Source: Lentisphaeria bacterium UBA7640 (GTDB taxonomy: Bacteria; Verrucomicrobiota; Lentisphaeria; Victivallales; Victivallaceae). Taken from it: a DNA stretch of 13,334 nucleotides. Position numbers and translations under genes: made by a program. This document shows, piece after piece, positions 1 to 6,913 of this stretch; the first letter of the stretch is position 1, and each line of letters begins with the position of its first letter. The stretch lies in NCBI GenBank assembly GCA_002483765.1, contig DLIO01000060.1:1-13334 (forward strand), written 5' to 3'. A model generated the notes under the pieces. That model saw nothing but the letters and a program-made list of their open reading frames with translations, did not search any database and was not told the DNA's origin.

Positions 1-7
1 ATACGGG

Positions 8-33
8 ATCAAGATTCCTGAATCTTGATTTTT
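8..33 (+). terminator. Intrinsic terminator reading rightward
   Basis: A perfect 10-bp inverted repeat (ATCAAGATTC, 2-nt gap CT, GAATCTTGAT) is followed on the plus strand by a run of five T. On the minus strand the stem is followed by CCCGTAT, so the polarity favours plus-strand termination. No plus-strand gene lies in the window, so it probably ends a gene to the left of base 1 that converges on the esterase gene. The short loop means the innermost pairs would open. The inverted repeat is seen directly; its role is inferred. Confidence 0.6.
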
Positions 34-38
34 AACGC

Positions 39-78
39 ATAACAGCAAGTAAATTTGCGACAAATTCCCTGCTGTTAT
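39..78. repeat. Nested inverted repeat (compound stem-loop)
   Basis: A perfect 9-bp outer repeat (ATAACAGCA at 39-47, TGCTGTTAT at 70-78) encloses a perfect 6-bp inner one (AATTTG at 52-57, CAAATT at 61-66) with the 3-nt loop CGA. The two helices are separated by AGTA on one side and CCC on the other. It lies about 180 nt past the end of the esterase gene and just inside the rightward terminator. It could be the folded 3' end of the minus-strand transcript or an attachment-like site. Nothing further of note was seen in the rest of 79-256, which is AT-rich and has no credible ORF. Confidence 0.45.
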
Positions 79-256
79 TATTGGCCATATTGGCATTTAA
101 CGCCTTACACATTCAATGAAAGAATATTGTTTGCAACGAAAACAGGCTATGGGAGTTTAGCAAATTAGCCACATATCATCCTACCACTTAATAGAAAAGA
201 ATCCGGAAATTTATTCACAGATTCAAAAGCTTAAAAAAAGTTCTATAATCTATATC

Positions 257-2038
257 CTAAAATAACTTAACATTGAAAGGAAATAACCATTCTGGGTAGG
301 ACGATTCATTTTCTTTGGCTAATTGGTCAAATGTTGGTAGTGTGTCGTTGAATTCAATGGCATCAGCCCACTGCGCAGCATAACTCGCGATAACAGCCAT
401 TTCGTTATCAGCCTTCAATGTGATATGACTTGCGCCCCATTGACGTAAAAGTTGCAAAGCCATGATAACATCTTTAACCTTTCCTTCTAAATAAGGTTCC
501 CCTAACATATTAGCATAACGCGTATATAGATTTTCGGCTGATCTTCCATTAAAAAAAGTTCCGGCACATTCCCCATGTCCACGCACGTCAAGTAAACACA
601 ATATTTTATTTTCTGGTATAGTTCCGTCGTAGCCATTCAACGATAGCACCACTTTTGTAACCAATGGTGGAGCGTAGAAGACTTGCGTTCCCACAATTTT
701 CAACATTGATCTTTCCAAGTGGAAGCGACTTGCATATAAAAAAGGATCTTTTCTAAGTATCTCCGGACGGAGTACGCGGTAATTCAGTTTCTCAATTGGA
801 GTAGTGTCAACCTTTGGAGGGGTTATAGTTTTAGTGGCGATAAAATCTGTAATTTTACGCGCCCCTGGAATTTTGAATACTGAACCATCCGGCGCGCAAT
901 ATAACTCTTTTTCTGAAAGAACTACCAAGCGCGGTTCTGGCTTCTCTTCTGTACAGCCAAAAAAACTAGCTGCTGCAACTCGATGGTTTGGAGCATAAGA
1001 ATGATTTCCATGTCCAGTATGAAGCCGAATATTGTCTGGTTTGCCTAACAAAGAGTAAATTTTTTTCAGTTCGTCATATGCCTCTCTTGTTCCACGAATA
1101 TCGAAGAAGTCATTATCTTGTGCCAGAATCATCACTGGTCGTGGCGCAGATGCAATGATATAATCAGCAAGGTCCAACTCCTGTGATAAAAAAAATGGCG
1201 GATTTTGCTCAGCATCAGCAGGAAGTTCATTTCCAAAATTATATCTAAGCGATGTAATATAACAACTTGGAGCAGCCATAGTTAATCGTGGATCAAATGC
1301 ATTTAGATAAGTCGTCATTGTTCCCCCGCCAGAAGTTCCCGTCACACCGAGTCGCTGCGGATCAACCTCTTGGCGTGTTAACAGGTAGTCTAGGGCTCTT
1401 ATAGCATCCCACAACCGCCAAGTACCAAAAAAATCACCAGTTAACAATAGCTGTTTGCCGCGTAGATCGTGTTCGCTAGTTGGACCAATGGCCTTATCCC
1501 CTGTAAATTCTCGCCGTTCTCCCTGACCATAGGGATCAACACTTAAAACTGCAAATCCCTGATGCGCAAAATACTGCGGCGCCTCTTGATAAGCTGGTGC
1601 AGATTTCCCGGTTGCAGAATGTCCGCAAAGAAATAAAATTGCCGGTAACGGTTTCGAAATATTTTTCTTTCGATAAAAAAGTGCAGAAACATAAAAGCCA
1701 GGCCGACTTTCAAAAATCACCTTATCTATTAACAATTCGTCCAGTTCGATCTTACCAGTAACTTGAGCATTTAGTGGAGTCCGTTCTGGCAATTGGCCAA
1801 AAGAGCGCGCCAATTTACGCCGAACTTCAGCCTGATATAATTTTACATCCTTTGCAGACGTCAGGGAGGCAATTCTTTTTTGCCGACAATTTAGCACTGT
1901 ATCTATCTTGTCCTGATAGTATTGATTCATGCTTCCCCCTAATGTCTTGAACGAAACTAGTAGTGCAAAAGCAAACATAGTCAGCATAAGATATTTGGTT
2001 TTAGCACCAATAATCATGGTTTTTTGATAAGAAATCAT
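257..2038 (-). CDS. Secreted two-lobed alpha/beta hydrolase (acetyl-xylan-esterase-like)
   Basis: The 593-residue protein begins with a signal-peptide or anchor-like stretch (hydrophobic about residues 17-30, after K13/K15). The first lobe, about residues 95-362, is a typical alpha/beta hydrolase of the acetyl-xylan esterase/Abhydrolase_7 type. It has an oxyanion-region LFLCGHS at 135-141, VDPYGQGERRE at 167-177, the nucleophile elbow GTSGGG with Ser236, a likely acid at Asp308 or Asp310 (AQDNDFFD), and a likely catalytic His343 or His346 in GHGNHS. The second lobe, about 410-593, repeats part of the fold: LLDVRGHGECAG at 482-493 parallels VDPYGQGER, but KADNEMAV at 542-549 stands where an elbow would be and lacks G-x-S-x-G, so this half looks non-catalytic. 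GGAG lies 5 nt before the start codon. It is the last gene of the locus, 265 bp after the GH36-like gene. The expected role is removal of acyl groups from a polysaccharide outside the cytoplasm; the substrate is not determinable. Confidence 0.82.
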   Translation of the reverse strand: MISYQKTMIIGAKTKYLMLTMFAFALLVSFKTLGGSMNQYYQDKIDTVLNCRQKRIASLTSAKDVKLYQAEVRRKLARSFGQLPERTPLNAQVTGKIELDELLIDKVIFESRPGFYVSALFYRKKNISKPLPAILFLCGHSATGKSAPAYQEAPQYFAHQGFAVLSVDPYGQGERREFTGDKAIGPTSEHDLRGKQLLLTGDFFGTWRLWDAIRALDYLLTRQEVDPQRLGVTGTSGGGTMTTYLNAFDPRLTMAAPSCYITSLRYNFGNELPADAEQNPPFFLSQELDLADYIIASAPRPVMILAQDNDFFDIRGTREAYDELKKIYSLLGKPDNIRLHTGHGNHSYAPNHRVAAASFFGCTEEKPEPRLVVLSEKELYCAPDGSVFKIPGARKITDFIATKTITPPKVDTTPIEKLNYRVLRPEILRKDPFLYASRFHLERSMLKIVGTQVFYAPPLVTKVVLSLNGYDGTIPENKILCLLDVRGHGECAGTFFNGRSAENLYTRYANMLGEPYLEGKVKDVIMALQLLRQWGASHITLKADNEMAVIASYAAQWADAIEFNDTLPTFDQLAKENESSYPEWLFPFNVKLF

Positions 2039-2136
2039 TTTTACTCCATTGTTATAATTTTCTATTAATTGATTTACTAATTAGACTCTAAATATGTTAT
2101 TCCTTTTTGCTTGGATGACCATATTTTAATTTTATT

Positions 2137-2154
2137 AGATAATCTAGATAATCT
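2137..2154. promoter_or_regulatory. Tandem palindromic 9-mers, operator-like
   Basis: Two adjoining copies of AGATAATCT are present, each an AGAT-A-ATCT palindrome. They lie about 100 bp upstream of the esterase start in the 265-bp gap before that gene. Side-by-side identical palindromes suggest a protein-binding site, but this is AT-rich DNA and no protein can be named. Confidence 0.3.
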
Positions 2155-2249
2155 ATTTAGCACCTAGTACATATCGTCACCAGTTTCCTCAAATCTTAAA
2201 GTTTGGGTCGATTTTTTATACATCATCTTATTTGTGAATTAAACGCACT

Positions 2250-2262
2250 ATATCAGTGATAT
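2250..2262. promoter_or_regulatory. 13-bp perfect palindrome ATATCA-G-TGATAT
   Basis: A perfect palindrome with a one-base centre lies 41 bp beyond the GH36-like stop codon and about 210 bp before the esterase start. An overlapping alternative pairing (CACT/AGTG at 2247-2259) would form a small hairpin, so the site could be an operator or a weak end-of-transcript hairpin. There is no U tract, which argues against a standard terminator. Confidence 0.25.
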
Positions 2263-2303
2263 TTCTCAATTCCGAGTTGTGTGATCTGCAATTTTTCCCT
2301 CGA

Positions 2304-4343
2304 TCAATTATTCTTCTCATGAGTGAAGAATAATGCCCGGCAGCTTTCTCCGTTCCAGTTAACCTTTATGCCTGAAAAAAGTTCATCTGAATGGTATACT
2401 GCTACCTGATTATTGTTTACCATATCTTTTAAGATATAACGCCCTTGCGGTAGATCAGGAACCGTGATTTTAACTTCCTCGCACGTGTCTTCATTACGAA
2501 ATAGACAAATTATGCCACGCCCACTACGGGAGTATCTGGTAAAACCATCCCACTGATCATGACTGATAAACTGATTACCTTTGAACTTATGAAACTCACT
2601 TAGAATTCCATAAGCAATCAATTCATTCAAATTCATGCAAACATCTTTTATTTGGGATAGATTTTCTTCAGTAATTAATCGCAAGTCGCCTGCGACTAGC
2701 GATGTCCCAATAAAAGAGGTCAGAAGATGTTCAATATCCCGACTGTTCTGTAGACAGATCAGACTGCCTAAAATACGTTCATTCGGTAAAACAGATGAAT
2801 AATTGTAAAGCGTATTACGAATTTTGCGTGCATTCAGTATTTCAGGTTTTAAAGTGTTCATATTAGAAACATGATGTAACTCGGAAAACATTAGCGCACC
2901 AATGCTTGGGGCTTCAGTACCAAAAGTCTCAAAGCTAAAATCTATTACCAAATCAGGGAAACGATCTTTAAGCGCATTCCTGAAATACATCATTGCAGTA
3001 TATTGTTCCAAGACTGAGTCTGAAGCGTCATGGTGGTATTTGTGGGTCGTTGCTGAACATCCGTAAGGGGCTATACCGTAAGGGCTCAAAATAGAACTAA
3101 AATCAAGTTTAAAATAATCGATCTTGTACTGTTCTGTCAATTGCCTGAGTTTGCCGATTATGAAGTCGCGATGTTTTGACGCCATGCACCGACAACTGTA
3201 ATCACTACCAAAACCAGCCTGCTTAGGGGCGCCGTGGGGATCACAAGCATTATCTTCCGGCCGTGAACCCACCGCTCCGTAGTCAGTACCGACATTGAAC
3301 CACAAACCGAACTTCATCCCATTTGCTCTGACTCGTTCAGAGATAACTTCCAGTCCATTCGGAAATTTCTCAACATCGACTTTCCAGTTATCTTGAGTGA
3401 ACCAGCCATCATCAACCACAAACCAGCGAAACCCAAGTGACGCAGCGCGGTCGGCCAAGTCAAGCAGTAATTTTTCGTTGATATTTTTCAAAAATGGTAA
3501 CCACGTACAGTACATGACCCCGCCGTTATCAGGACACACTGGCAGAGAACGGCGAATGAGTTCTCGGAAGCCATTAAGATGAGTCGAAGCGTCTCTTGCT
3601 CCCTCATATAGATAAATATAAGCCCGATCAGAAATGAAACTTTCACCCGCCCTCAAAAATTTGTTAAACTCTCCGCTACTCATGCTGTAGCCACAGGAAA
3701 TCCCAGTCGGCCATCCCGGATAAACCATATAATAGCGCAACGGCCCGGGAGCTCCGTTACCGATAAACATCCCCTCGTTTAGCCTAGAATTGTGAAGCTG
3801 AATTATATCCTCATCACCACAGGCAGCAAAACTTGAAGGAGCGGACGCGGTGCCCTGCTTTTTATGAAATTCGGCATCAACGAATTGCCCAGGACAAGTG
3901 TTGAGAATTTCAAAGAACAGGCGCTTTAAATGCAACTCGCCCTTCAAGCACTCAAATTTCATCCACTTTACACAACCGGGTAAGTCTGGATATATCTGAA
4001 AATAGACTTTGATGCGGACATCATATTTAGAACACATAAAGCTTAGTTCAAGGATTTCGCTGTCAAAGTCACTCTTGCTAATTCGATAATCTTCAAATTC
4101 GAGAGTCTTTTCATGGTCAACTGCATTCCCGTCAAGGATATGAATTTCCGATTTATTAAAACTGGAAACTACCTGCGAATTCAACGACACCTGAAAATCC
4201 GCGCTGGCTGGACGCCTTTCATATTCAGAATTATTTTTTTTATTTAAAACAGAGCTGGTTCTCAATCCACCAGAATCAACCATCAGCTCGCGTAAAAACA
4301 GATCATTTTCTATTCGAAACCGGTTACCATTCACTTTAATCAT
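2304..4343 (-). CDS. GH36-like (clan GH-D) alpha-galactosidase homologue, cytoplasmic
   Basis: The 679-residue protein has the layout of GH36: an N-terminal beta-sandwich (about 1-265), a TIM barrel (about 268-560) and a small C-terminal beta domain (about 580-679). Family marks are VVDDGWF at 309-315, FGLWFNVG at 345-352, and YFKLDF at 410-415 with Asp414 as the expected nucleophile. There is no signal peptide, so it should act in the cytoplasm on imported oligosaccharides. AAGGAA lies 8 nt before the start codon. The usual second half of the active site is altered. FE (471-472) is present, but the Cys-Ser-Gly-Gly-Gly-Arg-type loop is replaced by TFGTEAPS, and the position normally read as SDNTD, which holds the acid/base Asp, reads SNMNT (493-497), with Asn494 at that position. 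It may therefore be a divergent retaining enzyme with a different acid/base (Glu472, Glu477 and Glu488 are nearby) or have a changed activity. The fold assignment is firm; the specificity is not. Confidence 0.82.
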   Translation of the reverse strand: MIKVNGNRFRIENDLFLRELMVDSGGLRTSSVLNKKNNSEYERRPASADFQVSLNSQVVSSFNKSEIHILDGNAVDHEKTLEFEDYRISKSDFDSEILELSFMCSKYDVRIKVYFQIYPDLPGCVKWMKFECLKGELHLKRLFFEILNTCPGQFVDAEFHKKQGTASAPSSFAACGDEDIIQLHNSRLNEGMFIGNGAPGPLRYYMVYPGWPTGISCGYSMSSGEFNKFLRAGESFISDRAYIYLYEGARDASTHLNGFRELIRRSLPVCPDNGGVMYCTWLPFLKNINEKLLLDLADRAASLGFRWFVVDDGWFTQDNWKVDVEKFPNGLEVISERVRANGMKFGLWFNVGTDYGAVGSRPEDNACDPHGAPKQAGFGSDYSCRCMASKHRDFIIGKLRQLTEQYKIDYFKLDFSSILSPYGIAPYGCSATTHKYHHDASDSVLEQYTAMMYFRNALKDRFPDLVIDFSFETFGTEAPSIGALMFSELHHVSNMNTLKPEILNARKIRNTLYNYSSVLPNERILGSLICLQNSRDIEHLLTSFIGTSLVAGDLRLITEENLSQIKDVCMNLNELIAYGILSEFHKFKGNQFISHDQWDGFTRYSRSGRGIICLFRNEDTCEEVKITVPDLPQGRYILKDMVNNNQVAVYHSDELFSGIKVNWNGESCRALFFTHEKNN

Positions 4344-4383
4344 TTTATTTATTCCTTGGTCATGACGTTAATTTAATAAATCC

Positions 4384-4408
4384 AACACTCATTTTGATGA
4401 ACAGTGTT
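4384..4408 (-). terminator. Weak hairpin after the LamG gene
   Basis: AACACT and AGTGTT form an inverted repeat separated by 13 nt. Inner TCAT/ATGA pairing would extend the stem with a bulge and leave a CAAA loop. It lies in the 89-bp gap between the LamG stop and the GH36-like start. It is followed on the minus strand only by GGATTTATT, not a strong U tract, so termination would be partial; it may instead be a stabilising hairpin between co-transcribed genes. Confidence 0.25.
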
Positions 4409-4432
4409 ATCGGTTAAACAACAAATTTATAG

Positions 4433-5098
4433 TCAATTCTTGAGCGCTGCCAACTCTGCTTTGATTTCACTTTCCGACAAAGCATGATCCCAGATTTTCA
4501 AATCATCAATCATCCCTGTAAAACGAAATCCGTTTTTATTAGGAACAAATATCTTCCCAAGAATCAATGGCTCATCTTGAATGACTTCTTGTTTATTTTG
4601 TTTTTCAGTTATCTTTTCACCATCAAGAAACACCTGTAAAACACCGTTTCCACGTACATAAATGATATGATACCAAGTCTGCGCTTTGATTGTCGTTGTG
4701 GAATCTATAAAGTCGCCAAGATGCCATCTAACCTTACCATTTCTTATGACTAGATCAAACCGATCAGGCGCAGCATATTTATATTGTCCAAGAAAAAACT
4801 GCGCTTTCAAATCATCGAAATTGATTTTTACACTGATACTGAAATCTCGCTTGGGAATCAAAGGTTTTTTAAAATCAACATAATCATCGTTGGTTTTAAA
4901 ACGAAATGCTTTACCTGAGAGCCCATCGACAACTTCTGGGTTCCCATAAATAGTCCCATCATGATTATTCCCCGATAGATCCTTGACGACGCCAGATTTT
5001 ATATTATTAAAATCCCAATGTCCTACAGGTAAGGCAATAGTTGGCATTTGTAACGCCATAATAATAACTCCCAAATAAAAAACTTTTTGAACAGACAT
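4433..5098 (-). CDS. Secreted LamG (concanavalin-A-like) domain protein
   Basis: The 221-residue protein has a cleavable-looking signal peptide (hydrophobic 6-23, ending near IALP) and one LamG/Laminin_G_3 jelly-roll domain filling the rest. Landmarks are GHWDFNN at 26-32, the LSGNNHDGTIYG turn at 41-52, WYHIIYVR at 142-149, VFLDGEK at 156-162, and the closing GMIDDLKIWDHALSESEI at 195-212. No catalytic module is attached, so it is probably a free carbohydrate- or matrix-binding protein. The RBS AGGAG is 8 nt from the start codon. It lies between the pyruvyl transferase and GH36-like genes. These domains can also mediate adhesion, and a ligand cannot be assigned. Confidence 0.8.
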   Translation of the reverse strand: MSVQKVFYLGVIIMALQMPTIALPVGHWDFNNIKSGVVKDLSGNNHDGTIYGNPEVVDGLSGKAFRFKTNDDYVDFKKPLIPKRDFSISVKINFDDLKAQFFLGQYKYAAPDRFDLVIRNGKVRWHLGDFIDSTTTIKAQTWYHIIYVRGNGVLQVFLDGEKITEKQNKQEVIQDEPLILGKIFVPNKNGFRFTGMIDDLKIWDHALSESEIKAELAALKN

Positions 5099-5209
5099 AC
5101 TGTTTTCTCCTAATTTACTTATAATTGATGTACATAATTTTGCTGAAAAAAATCAACAGTCAGACTTAAGAAAATTAATATCTTACAAATGGATTTATAA
5201 CGCTAATTA

Positions 5210-5248
5210 GGAGAGCAACTGGAACCAGTGCTCTCCCAATATTTTTTC
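5210..5248 (+). terminator. Strong hairpin with T tract on the plus side
   Basis: GGAGAGCAACTGG (5210-5222) pairs with CCAGTGCTCTCC (5225-5236), giving 12 base pairs with a single bulged A. On the plus strand it is followed by AATATTTTTTCTT. On the minus strand, the direction of both neighbouring genes, it is followed by TAATTAGCG and preceded by an A-rich run, so it is a strong stem but a poor U tract. It lies 31 bp past the pyruvyl transferase stop codon, which is the normal place for that gene's terminator. It may act in both directions or mainly block antisense transcription. Confidence 0.5.
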
Positions 5249-5267
5249 TTCTTGCGATATCTTTATT

Positions 5268-6656
5268 TTACCATTTGCCAGTAGACCAAACTTCTTTCAG
5301 AGTTTCAATCATTCTTGCTTCTAATGCTGGTTTCAAATCCTTCAAGTATTGTTTTGACTCGGCGTAGTTATTGTGGATTTTCATGGCAGTATCCACCATC
5401 GCAAAGTCTGTACATGAATCAATATCAATCAGACTATCCTTTAGTCCTACATCTTTCATCATATATTTTTTACGACCGCATTCATCAAACGGATTGTGAA
5501 TTACTGGAGTGCCAACATTTATCGACATAATAATTGAGTGCATTTCCATACTAGTGATAATCCTCGAACGCTTAAATACAGAAAAAGCCTGTTCACTAGT
5601 CCAGAATTCATCAAGATAAACACAATTTTTTTTGGTTTCTTCAGAAAGAATATCATATAAATATTTTTTCGCTAACTTTAGTGTATGTCTAGTTTCATGG
5701 CAGATTAAAACCTTACAGCCAGTACGTTTAACCCATTCTTCGAGGAGAATTTTCATTTTTCGCATCTGCTCAAGTTTGCGACCTTCAGTGACTGCTCCAC
5801 CAACTGGGTCATTGAAGTCTAGTTTATTTTCTGGAATCCTAAGCATTACGCTCATGAATTTTTCATTATCTAAACCATTTTTCTCCATGAATTCATCCGC
5901 CCATGCTTCATCAAAAATATTATAGAAAAAGGTTGAATCAGGACGATAGCCGGAAGATTTATTAGTCAACCCACGCTGCGATAAATAATTCAGCGAATCG
6001 CTGTCTCTACAATAAACAAATTCTGCATCGGCAAATAATCGTTTATATAGTAAATCCATTGGCCACTCCAATGCATCAAAACTTTGAGAACCTATTCCAT
6101 AAGGAATTCCCAAATGGCGAGCGATGATCAACGGCATTGCTAACGGTAGAGTATAACCCCAGATATTTTTAATCCCGAGTCTTCCGTAATTCAAAGTCGT
6201 TCCTGAATTGTAGTAAACAAAGCCCGCATCTATAAAGGATTTAAAAGCATCTGGATTGCTATCCTTTAATTCTTCAACGAGTTCTTTTGAATAAATATTT
6301 AAAATATCGGTTACAACAGCTTCGCTCTCAAAAGTGGTCAACGTCCCTTGACGAAAGCTTTCCAGTTTGCCTGCTCCCCATCTAGCTTCGAATGCTTGCC
6401 AGGCCATGCCTTTTTCCAAACCTCCGCCATCGGTTGTAACGAACGGCATTGGTAATACTTGACAATTACTTTTGTGTCCTTCTAAAAGAGTCTTGGTTTT
6501 ATGATAACCAGGGTCGTCTTTTGGTAGCCACGACAAAACAGTGACCGGTAACTCAGGCCGTTCCCTAGTAACCATATTGAGGAGTCCAGGAGTAATCCCA
6601 ATATCACCGATATTGTTTACACTCCAACTGTAAGTGACGAGAAGATGCTTTGACAT
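5268..6656 (-). CDS. Polysaccharide pyruvyl transferase family protein
   Basis: This 462-residue soluble protein matches the polysaccharide pyruvyl transferase (CsaB-like, PS_pyruv_trans) family. The N-terminal NNIGDIGI (14-21) is the usual phosphate-binding-like opening. YNSGTTLNYG (149-158) and GIPYGIGSQSFD (183-194) follow. VYCRDSDSLNYL (214-225) is the R-D/E-x-x-S segment, and LICHETRH (318-325) and ITSMEMHSIIMSINVGTPVI (367-386) form the second Rossmann half. The position usually read as R-L/M-H is E-M-H here (His373 kept, Arg replaced by Glu371). Family members transfer pyruvate as a ketal onto sugars of capsule or cell-wall polymers from phosphoenolpyruvate; many others are uncharacterised. 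AAGGAA lies 7 nt before the start codon. There is no signal peptide. Its place in an otherwise degradative cluster is unusual. Confidence 0.8.
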   Translation of the reverse strand: MSKHLLVTYSWSVNNIGDIGITPGLLNMVTRERPELPVTVLSWLPKDDPGYHKTKTLLEGHKSNCQVLPMPFVTTDGGGLEKGMAWQAFEARWGAGKLESFRQGTLTTFESEAVVTDILNIYSKELVEELKDSNPDAFKSFIDAGFVYYNSGTTLNYGRLGIKNIWGYTLPLAMPLIIARHLGIPYGIGSQSFDALEWPMDLLYKRLFADAEFVYCRDSDSLNYLSQRGLTNKSSGYRPDSTFFYNIFDEAWADEFMEKNGLDNEKFMSVMLRIPENKLDFNDPVGGAVTEGRKLEQMRKMKILLEEWVKRTGCKVLICHETRHTLKLAKKYLYDILSEETKKNCVYLDEFWTSEQAFSVFKRSRIITSMEMHSIIMSINVGTPVIHNPFDECGRKKYMMKDVGLKDSLIDIDSCTDFAMVDTAMKIHNNYAESKQYLKDLKPALEARMIETLKEVWSTGKW

Positions 6657-6686
6657 AATACGTTTCCTTATTTGTTTTTAGTTTTT

Positions 6687-6703
6687 CAAGTTACATAAAC
6701 TTG
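6687..6703. promoter_or_regulatory. Inverted repeat CAAGTT-N5-AACTTG
   Basis: Perfect 6-bp arms surround an AT-rich 5-bp centre, 31-47 bp upstream of the pyruvyl transferase start. The position and symmetry fit an operator. The loop is also short enough for an mRNA hairpin. No regulator can be tied to it from the sequence. Confidence 0.3.
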
Positions 6704-6775
6704 CATATTTTTTATTATTTACTATTATTTGACAGTTAAAAATCAGTCTAGCGTCTTAATTTTAACATTTTTCCT

Positions 6776-6801
6776 CACAAATAATACCTGTATTTTTTGT
6801 G
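6776..6801. promoter_or_regulatory. 26-bp near-perfect palindrome
   Basis: CACAAATAATAC (6776-6787) and GTATTTTTTGTG (6790-6801) are inverted repeats with one mismatch around a CT centre. A related inverted repeat, AATAC-N8-GTATT, follows at 6811-6828. Both lie in the 257-bp gap between the giant hydrolase stop and the pyruvyl transferase start, about 120-145 bp upstream of the latter. They have no U tract on the minus strand, so an operator or activator site is likelier than a terminator. The rest of this gap is AT-rich with no ORF of note. Confidence 0.35.
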
Positions 6802-6913
6802 ATTTAACTTAATACTGATTTTGGTATTGTGAGCACAGAAGTTTTTGAACTAGCGCTTTCACCGTTTCCACATATAATGAGATGAGATTTATTTCGCTTA
6901 CTCCACCTATGAA

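Noticed and set aside
31..110. Integron attC-like site suggested by repeated TTTAACGC and nested inverted repeats
   Set aside because: A matching RYYYAAC...GTTRRRY pair with the right spacing could not be found, and no integrase or cassette array is in view.
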